Assembly (NCBI GenBank): GCA_012519985.1
Contig: JAAYPC010000046.1
Span: 17,967-81,966 of the forward strand
DNA from: Fibrobacter sp.
GTDB taxonomy: Bacteria; Fibrobacterota; Chitinivibrionia; Chitinivibrionales; Chitinispirillaceae
Length of the DNA stretch: 64,000 nt
Direction: 5' to 3'
Shown here one piece after another: positions 48,800-57,991 of this stretch. A program made the translations under genes and the position numbers. The first letter of the stretch is position 1, and each line of letters opens with the position of its first letter. The notes under the pieces were generated by a model. The model made no database searches and was not told the DNA's origin. It saw only the letters and a program-made list of their open reading frames with translations.

Positions 48800-48820
48800 G
48801 TTCCACAAATTGGAACACTA
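48800..48820. promoter_or_regulatory. Putative operator GTGTTCCacaaattGGAACA
   Basis: TGTTCC-N7-GGAACA about 90 bp upstream of the GH30 gene start. Confidence 0.65.
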
Positions 48821-48825
48821 CCGGA

Positions 48826-50607
48826 TCAGTTTCTATGCAGAATTTTGCTACTTTTGATAAGCTTTCCATTTTCCTTGAGTCCGACAACATAGATTCCACC
48901 AGGTAACCCGGAAAGCTTTAAATTCCAGGTGTGTTCTGAGCAGGATTGCAGATCTCTTCTGTTGATAACTTTTCCGGTAAGATCCAGTAAATAAACCGAT
49001 AACCGATTATCTGGATCAGAACCGGATCTGATTCGCAAAGAGGATTTCTGGTAACTGACATCCGGTTTTAAATTGAGCTTTTTACCGACTAAAGGCGCAT
49101 GGGAAATTTCAGTAGTCTGCTGGATTTTAACATTGTCCAGGTAAATTGTCCCGGTTGCTCCTCCAAAGTTAAACGCCAGTCGACCACTTGAATCGGTAGG
49201 CTGTCCCATTTTAAAAAAAATGGAATAGGAAGTTTTTGTGGTGGTAAGATTAATTATTTCTGGAGTCTGAAGATAACTGGTCCAGGGATCATTCTCCATT
49301 TCTACGTTTACTTCCAGAGTCCTGTTTGTCACCGCGTAAGCATCAAAAGTTACTTCATAAGATTTGCCCTTTTCGATAATAAGTCCGGCCTGCACGAGTT
49401 GAATATCGTGATTATTTTCTCCAATGCTTGAGATTATTGCCCTGTATTCCCCGTTTATTACATCACCTGTTGCACTCCCATCCCATATATTGAGTGTCCA
49501 GCCATTCTTTCCGGTTTCAAATTTGCCGTTATACACAGTGTCCCGATGCGGGGGAATTATTACTCCATCAAACCCGACCCCATCAAAAGGTACCACAATG
49601 ACTTTGCTGTTATGATCATCGTTTCCATGGTCATTTTCTTTTTCAGAATCAATTACTGCAAAAGTCCAGTGAGTGACATGACCATTTTCTATGAAAACCC
49701 CTGGACGCTCAATTTTAGCCCATCGGTTTACAGTCCCATCTGTATACCTCAGGAAATCTGATCTGGGATCAAAAGCCAGACCTTCATTTGTCCAATTCCT
49801 TATTCCATCTTTTGATCTGAGGTGATAAGCTTTTTTATCACTCCATGAATTAACCACTACATGATAATACCCGCCACTGTACCATAAGACCGGATCTTCA
49901 AGATTAGGTGCAAGACCACTGTAAATAGAATTGCACTGGACCTTATAGGGTCCGGTCAGTTTATCACTGGTCATTATCTGTCCATGGCGCTCAATAATCA
50001 TGAATTTGTCATCATCTGGACGTATTATTATGCTTAGATTGGCAATTTCTCTGGGTCTGCTAAACCCGTTAGGATCTATTTCAATTGAACCAGCAAAACT
50101 CCATGGACCGTCCAGCGATGGAGCCGTAAAAAAATCCCCAGGTCGGGTATCGCTGACAACCGATGCATATATACCATCTTTGAGCTGTAATATTGTCAGA
50201 TTGTGTCCCTTACCTCCTGAGTTGGTTGGCCATGTTAATCCTTTATCAATGTATGGCCCCATTATCGATTCACTTACAGCATGAATCCCTACAGAACTCA
50301 GCCATGCCCAGTGCCCGCCATTCTGGTTCCACCGGCTCGCAAACATGTGATACTTTCCATCCGGTCCTTTTATAATCGGACCATCCCAGTAACTGTATGA
50401 TCTGTTAGTCGTATCTTCCAGACCATTACCTATATCCCGTGGTCCTACTGCAGCACAGCCCCATTTGTCTGTCTTCAAAGGTTTAACGATTGGCATCGGC
50501 AAAAAATAATCTATCAGTGTCTGAGCTAACCCGACATTAGGAAGTGTCATGAAGATCAGACTTAATTTAAAAACCATTCCACCACTATAAAAATTGTTTT
50601 TTATCAT
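48826..50607 (-). CDS. Five-bladed beta-propeller glycoside hydrolase-like protein (GH43/GH117-like fold) + CBM4/9-like + sorting-like domain
   Basis: 'YWDGPIIKGPDGKYHMFASRWN', 'LEDPVLWYSGGYYHVVVNSWSD', 'NGKFETGKNGWTLNIWDGSATG'. Confidence 0.75.
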   Translation of the reverse strand: MIKNNFYSGGMVFKLSLIFMTLPNVGLAQTLIDYFLPMPIVKPLKTDKWGCAAVGPRDIGNGLEDTTNRSYSYWDGPIIKGPDGKYHMFASRWNQNGGHWAWLSSVGIHAVSESIMGPYIDKGLTWPTNSGGKGHNLTILQLKDGIYASVVSDTRPGDFFTAPSLDGPWSFAGSIEIDPNGFSRPREIANLSIIIRPDDDKFMIIERHGQIMTSDKLTGPYKVQCNSIYSGLAPNLEDPVLWYSGGYYHVVVNSWSDKKAYHLRSKDGIRNWTNEGLAFDPRSDFLRYTDGTVNRWAKIERPGVFIENGHVTHWTFAVIDSEKENDHGNDDHNSKVIVVPFDGVGFDGVIIPPHRDTVYNGKFETGKNGWTLNIWDGSATGDVINGEYRAIISSIGENNHDIQLVQAGLIIEKGKSYEVTFDAYAVTNRTLEVNVEMENDPWTSYLQTPEIINLTTTKTSYSIFFKMGQPTDSSGRLAFNFGGATGTIYLDNVKIQQTTEISHAPLVGKKLNLKPDVSYQKSSLRIRSGSDPDNRLSVYLLDLTGKVINRRDLQSCSEHTWNLKLSGLPGGIYVVGLKENGKLIKSSKILHRN

Positions 50608-50646
50608 ATTTGAATCTTGTCTCTTTTTTGTATACTGAATAGGTTT

Positions 50647-53193
50647 TTATCTTCCGGTCAGTACAATCCCTGATTTAAACTCGGTTTTACCTGTCTTAAC
50701 CTTTAAAACGTAGTATCCTTCTGACAATCCAGCACCATGGAAATTGATCTTGCGGACGTTACCGGAACCATTATTAAACCGTACTTTCCATACAACTTTT
50801 CCCTGAAGATCATAAAGGTCTGCTGTCCCATCACTGAATTCATCTGTTTTAAAATCAATGATTATAAAGGAGCCTTTTTGGTACACATTTACTTTTTTAT
50901 ATCCTTTGTTCTTGTCTGATCTTAACACGCCTGTTTTTATTATTTCAAAAAGAGAAACATTATCTATATAAACAGACGATACCTCTGTTCCAGCACTGAA
51001 TTCAACTCTGGAATTATTATATGTAGGTTCATCCATGGTGAAATCAAGAGAAAAGGTCTGTTTTGATGTTGTGAGGCGGACCTCTTTTTTCCCAGCGACT
51101 ATATTGCCTAAAAACGTTGTCCAGGGTTCTTCCGGCATACCCACATTTACATTCAATACGCGGTCAGATGACGCATAAGCATCGTACATAAGACGATACA
51201 TTTTATCTTTCTCCAGTTTTATTCCCTGTTGAACTACCTGTATGTCATAATAACTATCTGCAACACTATCAACAGTGATCCGATATTCACCATCCACTAC
51301 ATTCCCAGTGCCAGTTCCACTCCAGTTATTAAACGTCCACCCATCTGTTCCTGATGAAAAAGTACCGTTTTGGATAAGATCCTGTTTACCGTCTTTTGTT
51401 GTGAAATTAGCTGTAATCGATTTCGTGGCATCCATGGTGACAGTTAAGGGATTTTGATCTCCTGTAGCATCGCCACTCCAGTTGCTGAAAACCCAACCGT
51501 CTTCGGGTTGTGCTGTGAGTGTAACCTTCGTACTCTTTTCATAAACAGTACTGTCTGGAGAGCATTTTACTTTTCCCCGTCCAACGGTTCCAACAGAGAG
51601 CCTGAAACCATCAACAAGTTCATCAAGTCTGATTACATCAGTATAGGAACTTCCAATCTCGAACCAGTCAAAATCAACATGTCCACCAGCACTTTTTGTA
51701 GCATAATTAAACAAAGTAAACCGGTACCCCATGAAATGCTTAAGATCGTAACTCATCTGTAAGGTATTTCCAATGGGAAGCCAGGTAAGACTATCCAGAC
51801 TGTAGAAAAAGGTCGCCTTGTCGGTTCGATTAGTGAAATCCATATCCACCCGAAGGTAAACCCTGTCCTGGCTGATTGAATTGTTTGCTACCACTGTGGG
51901 ACTTCCGGATTTGGCGTTGACCATTATTACCGATAAATCTGTTCCGGATTTTTTAACACCCACATAGCCGTATCCATATTGTAACGCACACAATCCAGCC
52001 ACATCACCATCCTTCATTCCTGAAACATCCATTGCAATACGCCCTGAACATTTAGGTCCGAAACTTCGCTGTGTCAAAGAGTTTCTGGCATCAACCACCT
52101 GTGCATCAGTGCGACTGGTTTTGATCCGGTAATATCCCTGGCGTTCTGTTAAGGACCAGTTATTGTTATCAGGATTGTGATTCCATTGCCACTCCAGCTT
52201 CATGACAGGAGAGCTGAAATCATCGCTTGTGACAACTCCTGCTGTTCCCGGAGCTGTATTTACAGGTATGTTTATTGTATTGGGTGAAACACCACCGTTA
52301 AACACCGGCCAATCATTTTGCCAGGTGACTGGCATCAACCAGGGACTACGTCCAACTGAGCCATTATCCTGAAAAAGATACCCCCACCATGATCCATCCA
52401 CAGCCTGTATGACACTACCCTGTGCTACACCTTTGCTGCTGTGTGCAACCTTTCCCTCATAGGTTCCGTCAATCTTTCGGCTGCGATATACCAAAACGGT
52501 GCGTCCGTCGTAACCCGAGCTTGGCCAGCAAATCAGAAAAACATAGTACCAATCATTTATTTTTTCAACATGTGCACCTTCGGCATTGACTATATAACTA
52601 CCTACCATACTCTGGGCATTTGGAATCAGGATTTTGTTAAGCCCGCCACTTTTTAGTGCAGTCATATCTGAATTTAATTCCACGATACGAATGTCACTTC
52701 CTCCGTAAACGATATAATTTCTCCCATCACTGTCCATAAAAAGCGACGGATCGTGATATGCCGGAGAAAACTGAACCTCTTTCCATGGTCCCTTTTCCAC
52801 ATCTGTGGTTGAGTAAAGGTGAGTTTTGCCTGAAGTATATGAGAATGTCAAAACATAGAAGACTCCATCCTTGTACCGGATACTGCTGGCCCATGATCCC
52901 TGACTATATGCGTTTTTTCCATTAGTGAGATTCATCTGGTCGTTTTTGACAAGAGTAGAGTATGCGTAACCTACAGTACGCCAATTGACCAGGTCTGTTG
53001 ACTTCATTATAGGTACTCCGGGAGCCATGTGCATGGTGGTGTGACTCATATAGTATTCACTACCTACACGTACTATGGAAGGATCGGGAATATCAGCCCA
53101 TATTATGGGGTTCTGAACCGTTTCTGCAAATGATGTCAAAACGCTTAAGAAGAGAGCAGGAAAAATTATTGGATTTAAACACCTGAAACTCAT
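50647..53193 (-). CDS. GH43 beta-xylosidase-like + concanavalin-like C-domain + bacterial beta-repeat + CBM4/9-like + sorting-like domain
   Basis: 'NPIIWADIPDPSIVRVGSEYYMSHTTMHMAPGVPIMKSTDLVNW', 'HDPSLFMDSDGRNYIVYGG'. Confidence 0.88.
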   Translation of the reverse strand: MSFRCLNPIIFPALFLSVLTSFAETVQNPIIWADIPDPSIVRVGSEYYMSHTTMHMAPGVPIMKSTDLVNWRTVGYAYSTLVKNDQMNLTNGKNAYSQGSWASSIRYKDGVFYVLTFSYTSGKTHLYSTTDVEKGPWKEVQFSPAYHDPSLFMDSDGRNYIVYGGSDIRIVELNSDMTALKSGGLNKILIPNAQSMVGSYIVNAEGAHVEKINDWYYVFLICWPSSGYDGRTVLVYRSRKIDGTYEGKVAHSSKGVAQGSVIQAVDGSWWGYLFQDNGSVGRSPWLMPVTWQNDWPVFNGGVSPNTINIPVNTAPGTAGVVTSDDFSSPVMKLEWQWNHNPDNNNWSLTERQGYYRIKTSRTDAQVVDARNSLTQRSFGPKCSGRIAMDVSGMKDGDVAGLCALQYGYGYVGVKKSGTDLSVIMVNAKSGSPTVVANNSISQDRVYLRVDMDFTNRTDKATFFYSLDSLTWLPIGNTLQMSYDLKHFMGYRFTLFNYATKSAGGHVDFDWFEIGSSYTDVIRLDELVDGFRLSVGTVGRGKVKCSPDSTVYEKSTKVTLTAQPEDGWVFSNWSGDATGDQNPLTVTMDATKSITANFTTKDGKQDLIQNGTFSSGTDGWTFNNWSGTGTGNVVDGEYRITVDSVADSYYDIQVVQQGIKLEKDKMYRLMYDAYASSDRVLNVNVGMPEEPWTTFLGNIVAGKKEVRLTTSKQTFSLDFTMDEPTYNNSRVEFSAGTEVSSVYIDNVSLFEIIKTGVLRSDKNKGYKKVNVYQKGSFIIIDFKTDEFSDGTADLYDLQGKVVWKVRFNNGSGNVRKINFHGAGLSEGYYVLKVKTGKTEFKSGIVLTGR

Positions 53194-53364
53194 AACTTTT
53201 TACCCTTTGAATCCCAAAAGATTTCAGGACTGGTTCATCAGTACACTATCTGCAGATTCCCTCAGATCCTGATCTTATAATAATTACACATTACCACCTT
53301 TACACTCCTGCCAACTGACAGAAACCAATGAATTAAGGTCTGGTTCAAACAGCAGCGGCTGTTT

Positions 53365-55707
53365 TTATTCTGTAAAAAGCACTTCAGAAGTGCCCATATT
53401 TGTCCCACCAGCAAAGACTTTTATAACGTAATAACCCTTCGAAATCTTCGATAACCTTAAACTTCTTTTGTTTAATTCAGCCGCCCGAATCTTAATTCTT
53501 TCAGTTTTTATCACTTTACCTCTCAAGTCATAAATTCTTATAAATGCCACCCCACTTTTTTCCGGTATAAAACTCAACTGCAATGTAGAATTACTGCAGT
53601 TTACTTTCATAGACGAAGATGATTTAACCGGCATTTTTCTGAAAGCTGTTTCAGTCGAATCGTAAACTCTGACTGATACGTTATCTATTGTAACAGAAGA
53701 AGCACTGGTGCCTACATTAAATCCCAACCGCGCATTTACGTCCGTTAACTCTTCCATCTTGAACACAAAGGAAAACGACTGCTTTGAAGTATTAATACTG
53801 AAGTCCTGAAGTTTACTCAGATAGCTTGTCCATGGATCATCGGCCATTTCCATATTGACTTCCACATTCCTGTCCGATGATGAATAGGCGTCAAAAGAGA
53901 CCTTGTAAGTGATGCCTCTCTCCAGAAAGATTCCGTTCTGAACAAGTTGAATGTCATGGTTTTTATCAGATGTTTCTGAAACTGAAACATTGTATTCACC
54001 ATTGATCACGCTTCCGGTTGCACTGCCGCTCCAGACATTAAGGGTCCAGTTATCTTCTCCATTACTGAAATCCCCATTAAGCACCAGATTGCCATCACTT
54101 GTAATGCGTTTAAAAAGAGCTGTCACATCTTTATCAGAATTCATGACAATTGTTAATGTGTTCTGATTCCCGCTGATTTCCTCTCCACTCCACCCACTAA
54201 ACTCCCAGCCATCCTCAGGCTCTGCAGTCAATGTGACCATTGTACCTTCAGAGAAACGGTTTCCGGATGGTGAACGGTTTACTGTTCCCTGTCCTGATGT
54301 CTGCACAATCAATCGATAACCGGAAGATCCCTCAAAGATGTACCAGTTAAGGCGGAACGGTTCACCAGATCCCTTGAAGACCAGAAACAGATCTTTTACA
54401 CCACTGCACTCACTGACATCACACCGGAAATTTTGCCATTTGTCCCAACCACCGGTACCGCTGATATTACAGGTACCAACAAGTGTTCCAGTTTGACTTC
54501 CCAGACGCAGTTCTATTGAACCTCCGGAAGACCCACTTGCAGCCCGTACTTCAAATGAATTGGCACCATCACCGAAATCGACACTTTTTACTTTGATATA
54601 ATCTCCATTGGAAATGGAGGTTACCATCATCCCACCCTCGCTACAGGCCTCTGTCTCAACACCACTTTCCCAGCAGATGGTTTCTGCCTGAACCGTATCG
54701 TAAGGATTGAGATTATCAGCCGGTACTGGACCGTTTTTTGACATATTTATGGTTGGAAATGTACCGTCGGTATTGTATTCAAATTGTTCTATACATACGG
54801 AACGATTAAAACCACTGCCTCCGGGCAATGCTGCATTGTGATAAAAGAAATAGGAGTTTCCCTTGTAATCAATTACTCCCGCATGATTTGTGAAACTCCC
54901 TCCCTGGGTGGGCATTATTACCCCCCTGTATTTCCAGGGACCTGTGGGGCTGTTACTGGTAGAATAGGCAATGTGTTCTGAAATCGGTCCACCTGCAAAA
55001 ACCATGTAGTACAGGTTGTCTCGTTTGTAGAACCAGGGCCCTTCTTCATAAGAAGTAGCTCTTTCGGTATTGGAACGTCTTCCGAAACTTTCAACAGTAA
55101 GATTTATCTCTTCGATTCTCCCGGAATAAGAAATCATGTTCCCGTTCAATTTTACATATTTAAGATATGGATTTCCCCAGTAAAGATACGCCTGTCCGTC
55201 ATCATCGATGAATACCGTGGGATCTATATCGCCAGAACCACCGCTGACCAGGGGTTTTCCAAGCGGATCGGTAAACGGACCAAAAGGGCTGTCTGAGACC
55301 AGAACACCGATTCCTTTCATATGTATAGGACAATACAGAAAAAACTTTCCACTGCGATAAATTGTCTGTGGAGCCCAGGCACCGTTATTACCCGTCCAAC
55401 TGAATGACTTCAGTGATGCCACTGTTCCATGATCAGTCCAGTTTACCATGTCTGTAGATGAATAACACCTCCAGTCTCTCATGGTGAAGAAATTGTCCTG
55501 CAATACATCTTCATCATGACTGGTATAAACATAAACCCGGTCATTATACACCATAGGAGCTGGATCTGCGGTATAAATTGTCTGTACAACAGGATTGTCT
55601 GCCCAAACTGTTTTTATAAAAAAAAGTGCCGCAATAAATAACAGCATCGTTTTTTTTATCTGCATTTTCTGATCCATTGAAACTTCCACTTGTTTGGTCA
55701 TGAGCAA
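53365..55707 (-). CDS. GH43-like glycosidase + CBM6 + bacterial beta-repeat + CBM4/9-like + sorting-like domain
   Basis: 'NPVVQTIYTADPAPMVYNDRVYVYTSHDED', 'IDPTVFIDDDGQAYLYWGN', CBM6 near-identical to that of the 44034-46346 protein. Confidence 0.88.
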   Translation of the reverse strand: MLMTKQVEVSMDQKMQIKKTMLLFIAALFFIKTVWADNPVVQTIYTADPAPMVYNDRVYVYTSHDEDVLQDNFFTMRDWRCYSSTDMVNWTDHGTVASLKSFSWTGNNGAWAPQTIYRSGKFFLYCPIHMKGIGVLVSDSPFGPFTDPLGKPLVSGGSGDIDPTVFIDDDGQAYLYWGNPYLKYVKLNGNMISYSGRIEEINLTVESFGRRSNTERATSYEEGPWFYKRDNLYYMVFAGGPISEHIAYSTSNSPTGPWKYRGVIMPTQGGSFTNHAGVIDYKGNSYFFYHNAALPGGSGFNRSVCIEQFEYNTDGTFPTINMSKNGPVPADNLNPYDTVQAETICWESGVETEACSEGGMMVTSISNGDYIKVKSVDFGDGANSFEVRAASGSSGGSIELRLGSQTGTLVGTCNISGTGGWDKWQNFRCDVSECSGVKDLFLVFKGSGEPFRLNWYIFEGSSGYRLIVQTSGQGTVNRSPSGNRFSEGTMVTLTAEPEDGWEFSGWSGEEISGNQNTLTIVMNSDKDVTALFKRITSDGNLVLNGDFSNGEDNWTLNVWSGSATGSVINGEYNVSVSETSDKNHDIQLVQNGIFLERGITYKVSFDAYSSSDRNVEVNMEMADDPWTSYLSKLQDFSINTSKQSFSFVFKMEELTDVNARLGFNVGTSASSVTIDNVSVRVYDSTETAFRKMPVKSSSSMKVNCSNSTLQLSFIPEKSGVAFIRIYDLRGKVIKTERIKIRAAELNKRSLRLSKISKGYYVIKVFAGGTNMGTSEVLFTE

Positions 55708-55775
55708 TATTCAAACTATAACATAAGATACAGCAATTTGAATTGTGGCAGATTTGAATTGGAGAGGGGAAAAAA

Positions 55776-55796
55776 GTGTTCTACAATCTGGAACAA
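55776..55796. promoter_or_regulatory. Putative operator GTGTTCTacaatctGGAACA
   Basis: TGTTCT-N7-GGAACA about 70 bp upstream of the GH43 gene start. Confidence 0.65.
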
Positions 55797-55895
55797 ATTC
55801 TGTTAAATTTTGGGCCTTTTAGCGGGTACTGTTTAGACTAGCCAGTTTTTTTCTGGAAATAGTTGGCCTGTTTTGGAAAATAGATGAAGGCGCGG

Positions 55896-55909
55896 GGGGA
55901 CGGAGGAAT
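55896..55909. repeat. Solo copy of the MITE-like terminus (ggggacggaggaat)
   Basis: Identical to 13 nt of the 5463-5618 element terminus; no matching right end seen nearby. Confidence 0.5.
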
Positions 55910-56039
55910 ACCACTACTTAAAGACAAAGTTCATGGGAAGTGATAATCAGAGAACCTAACATTACCCCTTCTCCAAAACTAACTTCGGTCCGTTCTTCTT
56001 ACAGTTCTTAATCATGTTACTGTGCGAATCTGCCCGTAT

Positions 56040-56775
56040 GAATACTTTAGAAGTACCTTTATACGCGCAATTTGGGAGACAAAACACTTTAGAAGTGTCT
56101 TTTCACACGTAATTTGGCAGTTTTTACATTTTAGAGATGTTTTTATACGCGCAATTCGGGAGACCAAACACTTTAAAAGTGCCTTTTCATGTGTAATTCT
56201 ACAGCCTAAACACTTTAAATTGCCGTTTTACGCGTAAACTCGGCAGCCTAAATATTTAACAAGAGCCTTTACACGCGTAATATTGACAGTTTAACCACTT
56301 TAAAATGCCATTATATGCGTAATCCTGGAGACTAAACACCTTAGAAATGCCTTTTCACGAGTAATTCGAGAGACCAAAACAATTTATAAGTACCTTTTCA
56401 CGCGTAATCCGGAAGCCTAAACACTTTAATAGTGGCTTTTCACGCGTAAACACGGTCCCCCAAACACTTTAGAAGTGGCTTTTCATGCGATATTCGAGAG
56501 ACCAGACACTTTAAAAGTGCGGTTTTTCGCAATATTCGGGAGATCAGACACTTTAGAGGTGCGATTTTTCGCATAAAAAATCTGTTCTAAACACTTTGGA
56601 TTGTCAATATTCGCATAAAAACGCTGTTCTAAGTACTTTTGATGGGTCAAGTTTCGCGTGAAAAGGCACCTTTAAACACTTGGGGGTCTCAGCATACGCG
56701 TATAAAGCCACTTCTAAATACTTTGGAATCAAACATACGCGTAAATCGGCTGTTCTAAACACATTAAAGTCCTGA
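56040..56775. repeat. Degenerate 42-bp-period tandem array: 13 direct then 5 inverted units
   Basis: Unit ~ aaaCACTTTAGAAGTGccttttcACGCGTaattcgggagacc; core axes at about 56049, 56091, 56133, 56175, 56217, 56259, 56302, 56343, 56386, 56428, 56471, 56513, 56555, then inverted cores 56588, 56630, 56673, 56715, 56756. Confidence 0.9.
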
Positions 56776-56798
56776 TATACGCCGCAGATAAAAATAAG

Positions 56799-56870
56799 CC
56801 TACCGTGGCGCAGTGGGTAGTGCGTTTCGGGTAATATCTCTCTGTAAGATCAGGTTGAAATCTGCAAATT
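56799..56870 (+). pseudogene. Decayed tRNA-like sequence
   Basis: A-box-like tggcgcagtggg and T-arm-like aggttgaaatct at roughly tRNA spacing, but no acceptor or anticodon stem pairing. Confidence 0.3.
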
Positions 56871-57991
56871 ATCTCAGTATGACAATAATCGAATCATTTG
56901 TCTCTATATCCCTTGTTTTCTCCTTTTTATTATTTTCCCCCTTAATCAATTCTATATTAACCACTGAACTGTCATTATAAATATCTTTGACCACCAGTTT
57001 CAGAGTATCAATTACAACAGTGGTTTCTTTCAGTGTATCTTGACAATCTCCTGTGGTGCAGACATAGGACATCTCTTCACCGGTATCATCATCTATTTTA
57101 ATCAGGTTATGACCAGTTGAGCTCCAGAAATATGTGAGCTCATCGCCTTCGGGATCATAAGCATGTGCCTTAACTTTGAGTGTATCCATTTTAGAAAAAC
57201 TAAAAACATAATGGCGATCTCCCTTAAGAGTAGTATCCCCCAAAACGATACTGTCCACAACCGGAGGAATGTTTTTCACATAGCTGCTTATGAAGACATC
57301 ACGATATTCACTTGAGCCCTGGTGATCAAATATCAGAAAATGTATTGTATCAATTATAACTCCTAAAGCCATATTATAGGTCATCTGCATGGGATTTACG
57401 TTCGATTGCATCGATTTTACCTTTATTACCGGAAAAGGTCAGATCAGGAACCTTCCCATCCAGATCACGGGCAAAAAACTGCACAGACAATTCGGTTTCA
57501 TCATCCCTGGTCTGATATCTTATATGCTTGTCACTTCCATTAAAGACATTGTCTTCTATCATAATACTATCGATAATCACAGGCAGATTGGTAACCTTTA
57601 CCCGTACCTTATTGCTTTCCCTTAATCCACCGCCAATGGTAATATAAACCGTATCGAAATAGCTGTTTGTCAGATTATCTTTTCTGGATGGATAATTTAT
57701 CCAGTAAAGATTGACTTCAAATCTCTTTGCATTTTTTTTAACCATTCCTTGTGGAATGATTAGTTTGCCCATTCCGGTATGCCATGCAAAGTCGCTGAAT
57801 ACTGTAGAATCATCGGTTTCCACAATGGCAAGAATGGGTTTACCAGAAAAAACAGCACTGTCCCGCTCAACTTTTTCCAGGCTGAGCCGGATTGAACTTT
57901 CAGAATCTGAACTTACTTCTGTAGGTGCAGGTGAACAAAGCAGATTGACGACAATAAACAAAGCAAATATTTCAAAAACCATTTTTATCAT
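56869..57991 (-). pseudogene. Lipoprotein with two Ig/PKD-like repeats, split by a frameshift near 57374-57411
   Basis: Two overlapping ORFs (57374-57991 and 56869-57411); end of first and start of second together complete a domain paralogous to the following one. Confidence 0.6.

Noticed and set aside
43711-55796. Palindromes as LexA/SOS boxes
   Set aside because: The half-sites are TGTTCC..GGAACA with a 7-nt spacer, not GAAC-N4-GTTC, and the downstream genes are CAZymes rather than repair genes.
56022-56237. ORF with 14-aa repeats (ETKHFRSVFSHVIW..)
   Set aside because: The amino-acid periodicity is a by-product of the 42-bp noncoding array; the frame breaks after a few units and no start context is convincing.
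57374-57411. Programmed ribosomal frameshifting as the explanation for the split lipoprotein
   Set aside because: No canonical X XXY YYZ slippery heptamer or downstream structure is evident; mutation or sequence error is simpler.
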